Assembly: GCA_040954595.2 (NCBI GenBank)
Contig: CM082586.2
Coordinates: forward strand, 8,618,001-8,682,000
Reading direction: 5' to 3'
Source of the DNA: Balanoglossus misakiensis
Taxonomy: Eukaryota; Hemichordata
DNA length: 64,000 nucleotides
Position 1 is the stretch's first letter. Each line of letters opens with the position of its first letter. A program made the translations under genes and the position numbers. Under the pieces are notes generated by a model. The model did not search any database. It was not told the origin of the DNA and saw only the letters and a list, made by a program, of their open reading frames with translations. Below are positions 42,922 to 56,590 of the stretch, piece after piece.

Positions 42922-45900
42922 GTAAGTTGTTTACTCATTCATTTAAAACCTTGACTTTTTGGCGACTGACAAAGTCTATAGAGTAGAGTGATGCGTTTTA
43001 TTATAGAACGAACGCGCTTTCATGCTGAATGCGCCCAGTGTTTAAGATACAATATAGAGTTCGCGACGTGACTGAACAGATCACACAAGTCGGGGATAAC
43101 ACAAACACAGTGCTCTCAAAATCAATGTACCACCAATACAGCGAATAAGCAACAGAGAAATCAAGACTGCATCCGAAATCGGAATTCACTTATTAGGCCT
43201 AATGTTGCTGGAACGGCCGCCATTGTGTTGTCCTCACCACTATACACGTCGCGCGCCTCCTAAATGCGCGTGCAATTTTATTAAACGACGGTCCTATCGC
43301 AACTTTCATATGCCGAGTGATAGGGTCCCTCATCGCAGACAAGAGAAGACAACAGAGAATTAAAACTAACCACCCCATGCAATTCTTTCGTTCATTTAAG
43401 CGAAGAGAGACGCTTCGTCTTGTGTATACAAGATCAGTATGGTGTCCAACCTTGCTGTCAGCTTGCCATTTACCCCACACACTCAGACAAAACTATCCAC
43501 GGTGGTCCCTTCATCGCTTGGGTTTTCCCTCGATTTTTAAACAGATCCTGCGTCTCACTTTCTCTCGCCAGCCGGGTATGGGTACTCTCCGCTGTTTCAC
43601 GCGGATGCGGCCGGCAAGCACTGTCGGAGAAGAAAAGCCAGAACGGTATTTTCAGATCAGCAGTTGAACGGTCTGGAAAGGCGATTTGAAACTCAACGTT
43701 ACTTATCAACACCAGAGAGGGTGGAACTCGCAGCGTCTCTGAGTCTCTCAGAAACTCAGGTAAATGCATTTGTTCATTCGTAAATTTTCTGCATCTTCAT
43801 ATTATTGTCCCTGTAACTCGGTTCTAGCCTAAGTTGTACTACCCGCGTGCACCGTGCCGTTGTAGCATTCACTTCAAACCTCGACTTGTTTTCAGATAAA
43901 TATTTCTACTGTGTTCCCCGATACATCTCCCAAAATCTATAACACCGATAACCTCTGAAGCGACAGAAAACGAAGCTGATATCTATCATTCGAATTACAC
44001 CCGCTTTCTTTGCATTTTTTCTCGAATTATAATATATAACTCGAACACGAAGTCTTATGTATTTAGTAAGGGAAATTCTGAACCATTTTTGCTGGTGTGA
44101 CTGATTGATTTGATCCACGTCTTGATCGCCTGTAAGTGATAAAGATGGTTGTCTATCTTCTTCAATGCCACCCGGAAAATGTTTGCATTATTGTTACACT
44201 GTTCTTCTGTGTCAAAATATCTGTACAATCATTTGACACAGTCCACCCGGAAAATGTTTGCATTATTGTTACACTGTTCTTCAGTGTCAAAATATCTGTA
44301 CAATCATTTGACACAGTCTGCAACAGTCTGGATCAAGACGACTGAAAGTCTCGCATACAGCGAACGCAAATATATGTTGTCTTAATAATTTTCTATCCGA
44401 ATTAAACATGTTCCACAAACGTGACCAGAACAATATAGCGCTAATTATGCACATTTTTGATGCAACATCATTTTGTGCCGTCGAAAGGTAATCAAAATGT
44501 AGAGTTTCGTTTAAATTTCCCCGCTTTTTTCAAAAACCGACGTTACCTTCACTGCACAGAAAGATCACTTAAATAAGAACCGCGTCCCAAATCTCAAAAG
44601 ATTATCAGTTGGACATAAATATTACACTTATGTAACTAATAGTTCAAGTTGTAGTGTAGTGAAGCTCATCGGTCATCCTTTTAATGGACGTTAAAAAAGT
44701 TGCTGGGCCGTTGTGTCGGTCAGACAAAACTTTTGCATCATTTCCCACAAACGCCCTGCTCTCGAAAGTGTGGTTTGCTTTGAAATTGTTAGCAATCGAT
44801 ATAGCAACCTATAATTAAGTGAATGTACAGCTTTATTGTGAAAGCTCGACATAGCCCTTCAGGGAAACACACTATAACACTTTAAACAATATGAACTATT
44901 TAAAACCCACGAAAGGGCATTCCCTTTTCACGCTTTAATAGTAGTAAATAACTGGAGTCGTTTAGTGATTACATCATGAACGTACACACTCAGTCACATT
45001 TTGTGATAATAACTGTCTTCAAGAAATCACTCCAAGAGAAATGCGGTGCAATTTAAAATATAACGTAACGGAAAATAAAATCTTCTGGGGCAAGTCAAAA
45101 TCCGGCCTTGATTCCCATAAAAGGCTGGAGCCACAGAGCACAGTGAAACTTCAAAACACAAACATGTCATTGAGTATCACACCGACAGATACATGTATAC
45201 TTGTCATGAAATCGTACAAAAATTCTTGAATGACATAGGGAAATAAAACTGACTTTATTTTTCTGTGGGTTCAGATTTCCGACGATTAAAGTTTAATAAT
45301 TAAATTTCAAATTGACAGTCGACATTCTCATAGTAAATTTTGAACAGGAGACGTGAAATAGACATCTGCAGATATTGTCAGTAAAATAATGGTGGGTATA
45401 AAGTCTGAACTCTTTGACTCATTATTACACACGTAGTGTTTTTATTATACAAGTTAGAACGTCATTGAAGCAATATGTACTTCTTTTATCTGTACTTTAA
45501 ATCATTGAACATCAAATTCAACAACAATTCTGTGACAAAAACATTTCATAATTACTGTGTACAAGCGATGTAAGACTACCAACTTGCATTCACTAAGCGA
45601 CAAGCCTCAAGTTTATCCGATGGCCGCATTTTTTACTCTCGCATTGCACATATTCGGATACCCGGAATTTGTCCCGCTGTCGGGCGGTTTATACGAGCTA
45701 TATGACCAATGTGGATGTGACCACAATGAAACAGTATTACTTAATACGGAATCAAGATTTTTATATAATATTACAGGTTCTAATTTCAGTATTAAATGTG
45801 TTATTTTATGAGGTTTAGACAAAATGGAGGGCAGACCCTTCTATGTCCGCATTTATTTGATATACTCATCTTACGCTCCTATCTAGCAGTCAAAAATCTG

Positions 45901-46988
45901 ACTTCATTTTCAAAATCGACCGTAAGATGTCATGGTTCAGACAAAACGGATTAATATGAGTGACTCCTTAAATGATCTTTTCTGTCATTGCAAATTAACG
46001 GGAAACTGTTATAGACAACAAATTAAATAATAATAATGATTGCATAAACATGACTGATGTACTCTTACCCGAGCTGTCAAATATTGAATGTCACTCGGTC
46101 ACCGAATTTCCCCTTCAATGTGATTTATTTCACTCTTGAAATGGCTTTGATGTGATTCGTGTCATCCTTCTGACTGCATTTCCACTTTCGGGCAAGAACA
46201 GTGTCGCTAGCTTCCGCTCACCGCTATAGAAATCGAGACGGAGAGACGCATATTTGTCTGTTTCCAGAGGGGCTACACTACGCCTTGCAATCGACTGCAG
46301 TGCTGGTCACTTTAGCCTGCTTACTTACTTACTACATACATGTACACAGTTATCAAGCACTGATAACGTGTAATGTGAAACCTTGTGTGATAGAAGCTGT
46401 CAAATATTCTAAACTTAGTGTCTCTGGTGAAATAGTGCAAACTGTTTCTTTGAATCTGGCTACAACCGACGCCATCCTTTCTCATTCAAGGTTTGCAGTC
46501 ACTATAGTCGCATAAGAAGACGTGCACGCATGTCATAATTGATTATATTCAGTATCAATCATCATTAAGGGTTTGATATGATTGACATCATAGGAATCTC
46601 ATGCCATGTAATCTACAAGGGTGTATACTTATTACATAAGTTCTACAAATTTGAATTTTCTGGGCGAGGAATGGTGTTGGTGTTTGTGTCGTGTTTATCT
46701 AACACTTTACCTGTCGTCATGCAGGTAAAGACGTGGTTTCAAAATCGACGAATGAAGCACAAGAAGCAACTGAAAAAAGCAGACGACAGTGACACCAAGA
46801 TGGACGCCGAGAGCGCCAAGAACGTGAACCACAGTGATGACGTCAACTCCAAATTTGACACTTTGAGTGAACTTGATATAGACATGAAGGAGGACGAAGA
46901 GTGCGGTGCTGATAGACCACAAAAAGTCATACCAGTGTCACCATTGATGACTGATCTCAATCAAGACAAACTTGAATCCGTAACATGA
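42657..46988 (+). CDS. bsx: Brain-specific homeobox protein BSX, complete 3-exon gene
   Basis: Exons 42657-42921, 43572-43759 and 46725-46988 join in phase to 717 bp (238 residues plus stop), near the length I recall for vertebrate BSX. Residues 14-21 (SFLIDDIL) form the eh1-like repression motif in the position seen in vertebrate BSX. The homeodomain spans about residues 108-167. It begins RRKARTVFSDQQLNGLERRF, has the W-F-Q-N recognition helix with Gln50 (Q157) and Asn51 (N158), and ends KHKKQL. The flanking GKHCRRRKARTVFSD and RYLSTPERVELA are typical of BSX rather than BarH. An acidic tail follows. BSX is a nuclear DNA-binding regulator of brain and neuroendocrine cells. Three tandem ATGs open the frame; the third gives the vertebrate-like MNF start. 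The frame is open upstream but has no earlier ATG. Confidence 0.96.
42922..43571 (+). other. bsx intron 1
   Basis: 650 bp, GT-AG. Small open frames on both strands (for example 43199-43480 minus) are not supported as genes. Confidence 0.9.
43572..43759 (+). CDS. bsx: bsx exon 2 (homeodomain first part)
   Basis: Starts after CTCTCGCCAG as CC GGG TAT, completing residue 89 as Ser. Encodes the GKHCRRRK arm and homeodomain positions 1-44, ending LSLSETQ. Donor CAG|GTAAAT. The splice at homeodomain 44/45 is a position shared by several homeobox families. Confidence 0.96.
43760..46724 (+). other. bsx intron 2
   Basis: 2965 bp, GT-AG. Includes a 75-bp tandem duplication at 44168-44317. No internal gene was recognised; the open frames at 45557-45811 and 46201-46515 lack family features. 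Confidence 0.85.
44168..44317 (+). repeat. 75-bp tandem duplication in bsx intron 2
   Basis: Two copies starting CCACCCGGAAAATGTTTGCA at 44168 and 44243, differing by about one base (CTTCTGTG versus CTTCAGTG). Recent duplication. Confidence 0.95.
46725..46988 (+). CDS. bsx: bsx exon 3 (recognition helix and tail)
   Basis: Begins after CATGCAG with VKTWFQNRRMKHKKQLKK (homeodomain positions 45 onward). An acidic, Ser/Asp-rich tail follows, with LSELDIDMKEDEE resembling the acidic end of vertebrate BSX, then VSPLMTDLNQDKLESVT and TGA. Confidence 0.96.
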   Translation, partial: VKTWFQNRRMKHKKQLKKADDSDTKMDAESAKNVNHSDDVNSKFDTLSELDIDMKEDEECGADRPQKVIPVSPLMTDLNQDKLESVT

Positions 46989-47368
46989 GATGGCAAACTT
47001 CACAAAACCGAACGTCAACTACCCTATCAATACTTTTTACAATGCTCCCGGACTTTTTGAGAGAACAGTTTCTCATCACTAAAGAACTTGAATTAAGGTT
47101 ACTAGTTTCAGTTTCCGACACATATCTTCATCAATGTCAACTATTTTTCAACGTCTTACCCGTCTTTAACTCCTTGTAAAAATTCGACGGGACAGCATCT
47201 CTACTGGGGCTCCTGATTTACAGTCCGTTGATATTACAAATTGCTGGTTTGGTCACACTGTAACAGAACGCATATTTAATGTTTTATTTATATACACAGC
47301 TTCGACTTTGGATTGTGAGTCATTATTGATAAGATTAATCATAGAAATTGATATAAGTATCTGCATGG

Positions 47369-47374
47369 AATAAA
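47369..47374 (+). promoter_or_regulatory. Candidate bsx polyadenylation signal AATAAA
   Basis: AATAAA 381 bp after the stop codon. Nearer variants may also work, and no cleavage site can be shown. Confidence 0.35.
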
Positions 47375-49419
47375 ATGTGATAATCTTAACGCTTGATCTC
47401 ATTAAAATGTGTTTTTGCACAATTCTACAAATTCTCATCCATCCTTGGTGTTGTACCTTGATTGTTACATATCCTTTTCGTCAATTGATTCTAATTATTT
47501 GTGTTTCAATAATATCAACAATTTCCTATTTTTAAAACGTTTCGCCAAAGCTGAAGCTCCACTTTCATGCACGTGTGATAATTTCATGTTCGATGTTCAT
47601 GTAAAACTCATACCCATATTTATTTATTTTTAAAAAGAATTTCAGTGACCAATTAGTTCCGAGAAACAGCCTCGGTGCCCAGCAATTATTTTGTTTTAAT
47701 TTCAATGTTTATTCTGACATTTCTACTAATTTCTTCAAATTTTCGTTTCTTGGATTATTGCCCTTAAATGTAGATGTACGTTTACAAGAACACTGAAGGT
47801 CATGGTGACTGCATTTCGCGCAGAATACGTGCATACGTGACCAGGTGATTCTTCGCAATTGCAGAAGATCAATTATTTTATTCTTCTTTATAACAACAAC
47901 AACAACAAAACAACAACATAGAAACAACAACCCAACAATTGAGTAATTGAGCATTGTTCAGTAAGGGACAAAATATACAACAACTTAAATCGCCATTCTC
48001 GAAATATGAAGTTCTAGTCTCAGTGTTTGTGAAAAAATGTTGACGAATGGGGCGTGCATCCCCCGTCTCCTCATCCCACTTCATTCGAATGCTGAACACT
48101 TCCACTAAGACACTCATGTATTTTACCACTTTCATTTTAGATCTTAATTTGTTATCGTTCCAATTCGTACACCACTCTCAATTATAAATTCAGTGATTGC
48201 AATCCACTAGGCGTTGCATACACGCATGAAATTGCTCTTAAACATTTGTGAATAAAACCATTGTCAGCAAACCAACTCTGAATCCTAGCCTTCAATTTAT
48301 TGTCTTACTCTCTCAGCATGCTTTCATACTTTCAGAGTGAGTGAAAGTCTTAGCTTTTGGAGTGAGGGCATCCCTAGCTATAGTTCAGAAACAATAGGCT
48401 TGTTAGGGTTAGGTGAAGTAGAAATACCAACTCCTGCCTGGTTTCGCGGTGCAATTTCGCGTGTCATTTAAAAGAGTAACTTTTTCAGACATACTGTTAA
48501 GAAGATCACTTTGGACAATACCCTCCTATTGTGTTTGATATTAAAGCGGCAGAATGCATTGTTTGGAGTCTGTTTAACGATTCAATGTCTAACAGCCCTA
48601 ACAAATTAGTGAATGAACACTTTTTTGCTTTCATTCAAATGGATTGACGTCTAAAGGTGGCCAGCTGTTGAGCGTTTAACAATCATTATGTAAATTATCC
48701 CGGCCAAGGAGTGAATTTCAGCACGCTGGGAGTATTCGAGGATCGATCGGGGAAACGGCAGCCAACGGTTGTGTGGTCAACTTGCACGTTGGAAGTAAAT
48801 AAGAATCCCAGCTTATTCTCCACAATGAGATAATCGATGGGAAAACATCAATAGCCGTGTATAGTTACACTGATGTACAAGAATACTAGTTGTTATTCCG
48901 CGTTTCTTTCAAAACTGAAGGAGTAATTGTTCGGTTACGTCAGCCTAATAAACTAAATGATGGGGTAACTGCCATCATTAAGTCTTCATCGGCTTAAGCT
49001 TTCACTTTGAATAAACGTTATGTTTCCGATAAGACACAAAGCCACCATGATGGGTGGACATCTAAACCCCCAGGCTACTGGTTAATCACCCCTTTCACTT
49101 TCGTCACCATTGCACGTTACATAAAGGGCCACTTAACGAGACTGCGAAGTCATCAACCTACAAGTATACGCCCTGTTATTTGGCTAAACAGTGCGGTTCA
49201 CAGAGTTTCAGATAAATGTGTATAATTTCTACCAAACTTGATATTGCCCCCGACTCTCTACCCCCCCCCCCCCCCACCTCACCAAGAGTGCGTTTCAAGC
49301 TTCCGCTATTCTATCATCCCTTGACGTGATATATTCTGGCGAAGTAGACGTGAAAAATTCAATCCACTCACACAGAAAACACCTTGGGGATTTCGTCTCC
49401 TGGAAATGCAGTTTCTATA
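47375..49419. other. Stretch with no recognised gene
   Basis: (ACA)n at about 47895-47926 and a C run at 49260-49275. No exon or RNA recognised. Confidence 0.5.
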
Positions 49420-49736
49420 ATCACATGCGCTTGTACAAATGCGATGTTAGTATTTTGTTAATTGTAAGGTGACCAAAAACGATGAATCAGTAGCTTTATA
49501 GACAATCTCTCGGTTTCGCTTCATACGGGCGCTTACGCTATGTTCGGGCCTATACCCCACTAACACAATCTCTCTTGTGTTAGTGTGTAGGCCTATAGGC
49601 GGCCCGAATAGGCGTGAGTGCCCGTATGACGCGAAACCAGGAGATCGTCGTAGCTACTGATTCATCGTTTTTAGCCACCTTAAAATTAATAAAATACTAA
49701 CATAGCATCTGTACAAGCGCATGCGTCTATAATAAC
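49420..49736. mobile_element. Large foldback element
   Basis: Two arms of about 150 bp meet at a tight loop near 49571 (TTGTGTTAGTG mirrored). They include GGTGACCAAAAACGATGAAT, CATACGGGCGCTTACG and GCGCTTGTACAAATGC with their mirrors. About 10-15% of arm positions differ. No clear target duplication was found. A transcript would fold into a long hairpin. Confidence 0.8.
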
Positions 49737-52700
49737 GTAAAAAGTCGGATACTCGGATGCAAAAAGTGTTGCCGATTTGTTATGCATAGTTCAGCAAGTA
49801 TAGGCGGAGTTAGATGCCCAAGAGTTGATCAAACGCCAAGCTAAAGTTGAAAGTTTTGCAAAAACAGACAAAAACCCATATTGACTTTTTATCGTAGCTC
49901 CCGTTTTCACACGAAGACGTTATTGAACGGCCGATCGGACTAGAATCAAATTTGAAGTTACGAATGAATACTTTATTTCACCAGATGCTTCAAAGCATAA
50001 ACATTAACAAAAAGAAAAAAAAGAACGGGGTATTACTGAAGTTGCACTAGTAAAAAAAGAAAACAGGAGAGAAAAACTAAACTCATTGTAATGTTGTGCA
50101 ATCTGGTCATTGCAGTGTTGTTATTTCTCCCTGGTCACATAAAAAGTGTTCCTATTATTCTCTTTACACAGGAGGAATTTGATCTTTTGAACGACACCAC
50201 AAAAATGTTGTGGTGACAATACAAAGACTTTATCATTTAATTCATATAATTAAAACGATAGCAAAGAACATCTGAATAAAATTTGAAGGCAACTCACGCG
50301 GAATTGCAATTCTCAGAATCCATATAGTAACAGCCACCAATATATTCCTTGTACGCATGCGCAAGAATCATGAAATCGAATCGGCGCTCACGCAGTGTCT
50401 ATGCCATGGGCTTGATAATCAAACGACAATGTTCACAAGCCGTAAGTCGCAGCCATTAAAGCTTGTGATACATTGAACGTGAACCCCTCTCCAGTTAAGA
50501 CAACGAAACAAAACTTACTGTTTTCAAAGCCAAAGGGGGCGACATTGAAAGAATGTCTTGAAAATGTTCGATCTGGTACTGGCAGTTGAAATTGAATCGC
50601 AGGTCACACAGTGTGCATTTTAGAGTCTCTGCCCAATCGCACGTCGTTTTAATAGATATTATTTCAGCAAGAGTTCAATGGTAACAACTAACAAATACCG
50701 CTATTGTCAATTATCAAATAAGGCTTAAGTAATTTGGCTCATTTTAAACTCAGTTCGGGATTCAGCTAAAATTGATCACAATGTGCTATAGGTTCGGTAT
50801 TGAAGACTGTGGAAACAAAAAGATCCTCTGGCCCATGATGTCGTGATTGCGTTTTCGGAATCCAGGCTTCTTGTTTTATACGAATAAACCAAACGACTAC
50901 GAGTCAGTGATCAATGCGATTTCTTATAATACTATATTGAGAAATTAAATCGGAGAAGTTAGCGTCATCCTCAAGGTACCGATTTTGAAATGCGTCATCA
51001 GAAGCATCGCCTGAGAATGAACAGCTAAACTAAATTTAAAGCGACGAGGAAAATATATGCCGAATTTAGCTTACATAAAAACAAATTAGAGCAACTTAAG
51101 CTTGAATCTCGATGTCATTATCATGGAAATGTTCAAAATTCAGTTGGGTACAATAGATCTAAAATAAACTGAAACGCTAATACCCATAACCGTGATATTC
51201 TCGGCGTTACCGGGGAGGCAGTTTTCAATGTGAATTTCGCTGTGGCAGTCAGACTGACCTCAAACAAGATAACATCTCTTTCGAATCCCCAACAACCATG
51301 TTCATCTCTGAATGTTATATACAGTAATATTATTATCATAGTAAATGTAAATGGCATGAAAGCATGGAAATCTTTTTATTACAAGTGTATATTTATTAAC
51401 GCGTTATCGCTATCTGTGGATTGATCAGGAATTCGTTAATTATAACAGTCATCGTTGATTTGGGACCTGGTTTGTTTTGATCTGTGTTTCTGATACAACT
51501 TCTTTCTTTCTTTCTTTCATTTTGAAATATTTGGTTATTTTAGTTTCTTAAGATAAGGATGCATGTTGTTCAGCTCGCCTAAATGTAATAGCGACACGTT
51601 ATCACAAGTCAATGTACATTCTGCATATTGGCAAAGCATCTGAATAATGCACAGCGAAACATTTTTTGGTATTGACTAAAAAATTAAATGTCCCTTTAAT
51701 CTAATCGTCCTACACGTTCTGTCACCAGTTGTTTTACTCTCGACATCACGACTAACCAAAACACACATACATTTAACATCACTTCCAGATACGTAGACAT
51801 GTAAGCGTGTATAATGCCCCGCGAAGCTTTTCCATGACGTCATCCCAGACAACTTTTTTGCGTTCGTGTTCTGACGTTACCGAACTTCGTATCAAACTAA
51901 TCATTCCGCAGTATGTAAGTTGAGAGGCAACTAAAAGCCTAAATGCCCAGTAAAACGGAAAATGGGTGGCCCCAATTGACACAGACTGGCTCTCGGCGTG
52001 CTTTTACTGCTCCCAAGCTTTCCTGACTTCTGTCGTCTGCGGTTTTGGTTTACAACTAATGTAGCTGACATGTACGCTTCATTGATTCGTACTAATTCAA
52101 AGGAAACTGGGTGGGATCAACCATTAGCATAACACTCAAGGCTTTTGTCACGCGTCCGTTAGTTGGTAGTAGCTGCCAGGAAACAAGTTCTATTAGCTCA
52201 CAACATTCTACATGGAAGATTTCAAATGAAATATCAAACATGAGCCTATGGATAGGCTGTAAATGCATTGTTATATTGAAATATTAGGCACAGGGTTTAG
52301 CAAACACATTGCAGTCTGTGGCGCAGTTTAATGAAACCAAAATGTCCTGATGATTCTGCCATTGAAAAATATGGTAAAATGTTCGTTCATGTCGTTTGAT
52401 CATTTATAACGATCATAATTACCAACTAAAGTTTCGGATATTCGATTAAACCGTAAATATTTGAATGATTCGTTGTGGGGATTGAAGTCATAACGATTTC
52501 ATAATTTTCAACAAATCATTACACGTCTAGGTCTACGCAGTCGTAAAGGTTATGGGGGCACTTCAAGCCAAGGAAAATTAGGCATTATCGGCACCGTTAC
52601 AAGCAATCAGTTCACGTTTTACTATCATACAATATTTTAATATCATTTATAAATGTAGCAACGCAAGCAGTTGCAGTAACTAACAATTAACATCATCACG

Positions 52701-52790
52701 GTATCCCCCGTGTTAATTTGAAGTGTCAACCAACTGTTGAACTGGAAAGAGGGATCTCCGAATAATTTCAATTTCATAAACTCTGACTCA
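49737..52790. other. Stretch with no recognised gene
   Basis: Short (TTTC)n at about 51499-51519. No exon, RNA or inverted repeat recognised. Confidence 0.5.
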
Positions 52791-53010
52791 GTGACTGACT
52801 CACTGACTGACTGACTGACTATTCACTTCACTCACTGATTCGTTAATTCATCCGACTCCTTCCCTTCCTCTCCCTCCACATTTCATCCCTCCATCCATCT
52901 CGCTCAAACACTCACACACTCTCGCTGCTCACTCACTCACTCACTCACTCACTCACTCACTCACTCACTCACTCACTCACTCACTCACTCACTCACTCAC
53001 TCACCCAAAC
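52788..53010 (+). repeat. (GACT)n and (CACT)n microsatellites
   Basis: GACT units at about 52788-52822, C/T-rich sequence, then about 20 CACT units from about 52928 to 53004. Confidence 0.95.
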
Positions 53011-53399
53011 CAACCAACCGCTCACAAACTCAAACACCCTCCCATCCACCCACTCACTTAATCAACCACTAAACCATTATATAGGGAACAGTGAACCACA
53101 AAATTTATTTCATTCTTCACTTCATTTGAAGTACACAATCTACAAATACGTATGTCTATACGTTCACCTCTGAATCGATCACAAGTAAATATCTTTCAGC
53201 CCTATTTTTTTTTCTTTTCCAAAATTTAAATGTAAATTTGGCACAAGTACGTAATTTTGGTTTGCGTCTTACACAGTCACGTCATTTACAATTGCAATCC
53301 AATGCAATAAGACCGATTATAGGGATATCAGTTATTATAGAATTGTACAAAATTAATCTACAGTGATATTCGGGCAACAAGGATAAAAAGAACCACGCG

Positions 53400-53600
<201 letters not shown>

Positions 53601-55195
53601 CATCATCATTTACTGCTCTGAAAAAATACGACTTCTTTGATAAAATAAATAAGAGCAATGTTAATCTATTGGACGTCAAACATTGACCGACATTAAATCA
53701 ACAGTGTTGACGTGATGACATTACTGACCATTTATTTTCATGTACTATAGGTATCTGTGTTCAGGTTAAATGCAACAACATGGGACCGAGTTGCCGGTAC
53801 ATTTTTTATTGACTAAATGTGACAGGAAATGTTATTTATTAGACATAGGGGTGCAACATGACTATAATTGGATCTGTCAAACCCATCGCTGTGACACGTA
53901 TACTTAAAGGGGCGGTATCACTTAAATTGTGCTAATAATTCTTATATCCGCTGCACTTTCTTGCGCAATACCTTACAAAATATTGGTATATGGCTTTTGT
54001 TCAGCTTCATAATCCAGCAATGTTTTTATCTAGACTAAAATTCACTTGTCAATATATAACAGTGCCCTTTCCAAATATATAAACTCTGATGACAAGCTGA
54101 ATGCATGGCCTGCTTTAGCGAGTAGAACAATGAACTGTAGTTGGTTCGCATGCACAAATAGTGAAATGATCATTAAAAGTTACAGTTTCTGTCCTTTTAT
54201 GAGAGATAAAAGACCGATACTAAAGAATAATATAGATATAATTTTACTGGTCACAACTCACTTTTCTTGACCATAAGATAGCGTGTAATATAGAACTCAG
54301 GCCTCTGCACAGCAGATGAAACGAATACCGTAAAAAAGCATAATGTTTTTACTATATTTTAATGACAATTTTACTGATTGATAAAATCCGCTAAAATAAA
54401 TCCCAGTAAAAATTTAAAATTATAATAGAACTTATTGTACTTCTACTAGCCAGAGCCGTTAATTTAATACCCAGTGAATGTGTCCCAAACATATACAGTA
54501 GAATTCAATTCCAATGAAAATCAATGCCTTTACAAGTGTTCACAGTTGACGTTGTTGGAATTGTCAAAATATGGTTACGAAACTGAGATGATCTATTTAA
54601 AACTATTACAGGGAAGATATAGGCCATTACTCTTTATTATGGAAGCTTAGACACAGATACTAAACATTATTTTTAACGCTGACTAGACGTGTTTAGAAAA
54701 CGAAAGTGTATCTGCAAAAGCCATACGCGATTAATGCATGCTTGTGCCCCTTACTCCAAAAGAATAGCAAATTCTAAAATACAGACGGTGCTATTGTTAT
54801 TACTATGTCAATTTCCATGCAAGATACTTTAAGCATGTATGCGTAAAGTCTATTGTATCCTGATTAGGAGGCTATTTCAACTAGACATAATTCAATGGCG
54901 TGTCATTTAGTTGTAATAGTGACTTGTCAGTTACTATTCTAGGCAAGCTGCTGCCGGTTTTTCCCTAGACGCTTTCACGACCCAGCCATCTGTTCTTAGT
55001 GTACGCTGCATTCTACGTATTGATGCGATGTACTCTTACCGATCCAAATGCGTGGCGCCCTGGACTCTAGACTTTCGGGGGGGGGGGGATCAAACGTCGA
55101 CTGCAATCTCCCGGTGCGTATTTCTACCTACTAGGCTAGGTCTACACTAACGTAGTGCACGCGTGTGCGGTTAAACAACATGCAATGGCACATAT
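53601..55195. other. Stretch with no recognised gene
   Basis: A G run at about 55077-55088. No exon or element recognised. Confidence 0.5.
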
Positions 55196-55478
55196 ATAGA
55201 TACATAGATGCATGGATACATAGATACATAGATACATAGATGCATGGATTCATACATACATACATACATACATACATACATACATACATACATACATACA
55301 TACATACATACATACATACATACATACATACATACATACATACATACATACATACATACATACATACATACATACATACATACATACATACATACATACA
55401 TACATTTAATCTGTATTCATTCATTCATTCATTCATTCATTCATTCATTCATTCACTCATTCATTCATTCACTCATTC
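55196..55478 (+). repeat. (ATAC)n then (ATTC)n microsatellite
   Basis: ATACATAG/ATGCATGG variants, about 38 ATAC units (about 55253-55404), then ATTC units to 55478. Confidence 0.95.
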
Positions 55479-56590
55479 ATATGGTGTTTGATAGAAAGAC
55501 GTGGGCATGAAATAGGTCAACAAAATGGGTACCCGATGCTGAGGATGTCAAATGAATACAGTGTGCCGTTCAGAAATCCCTTTGATACAAGAAGTCAACC
55601 TGTAATTTTGCTGTTTATGAACAAATAATGCTCTGTCCAATTGACGTTCTCACACAGTAATAAAATATTCGGTTTGGTATACAATATATATGAAATCAAG
55701 CGTCAAAATTGAACATGATTGAACAAAGATATTTCATAGCAGTCTCATTTTAATGCAAAGAGATTTTTGATGACCGGTCAACTTTTCACCAAGACGTGAT
55801 TTCTATGAGACAAACAAAACTCTCAAGGTTTGAAAAATAGAGGGAGATCACGTGACGGTAGTGCGCGGCTTGGCGACAGATTTTCACTAATAACCTCTAA
55901 ATTGTTTCGATTCGTCCATATATTAATGTGCGTGAGGGATATTTCTGAAAACAAAGAAGAAAACAGGGTGTTCACTTTTGTGTTTTCATAAAAATTGGTA
56001 CTCTACATTGTTTCCGAAAAAAGTGGACAGAGAGATTGACGATCATTTTTGAACTCCAAATCGCAGACTTCTTTGCTCACTCGTTCAAAAATGTGCACGC
56101 GATGGTTTTTATTTTCAATTGTAAGAGAAAATAATCCAAAGTTGCCCGAAGCAAAATGCGAGAAAAGGTTTAAGACTTTTATTTTTCGAGGCTCATACTA
56201 CCGTAAGAAAAATTTGACTGTGATTTATTTCCTCTACAAACAAAATATCTTGTTACGAGGCTTCGGTAAACGTAGTTTTGGTCACGAAACGGGGAGTACT
56301 GAAGATTTTACCTTCGCGGTATTGAAGAGATTGACACAAACATTGGAAATGTATTGTTTGAACTGAACATACGTTTCATGAGAACACTCGAACACTTAGT
56401 CATTAATAGTGCTTTCCTTTGATGTGAATAAAAAACCCAAATACTATAGCAGTTAACATGTACTGTGGATAATCCTATGAGTCCTGTATTGACATGGATT
56501 AGAACTTTGCACAACTACTTAATCTTTATTACAGCTTGACAAGACGCTTTCCCACTATTTGCTGGCGTTCTGACAATATTTCTGGTATCA
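55479..56590. other. Stretch with no recognised gene
   Basis: A plus-strand frame at 56049-56366 (starting TTG; first ATG at about 56091) is rich in Lys, Arg and Phe. It has no recognised domain and may be fortuitous. Confidence 0.45.

Noticed and set aside
43199-43769. Several open frames on both strands around bsx exon 2
   Set aside because: Shadows of the homeobox exon and intron 1; only the frame giving the homeodomain is conserved.
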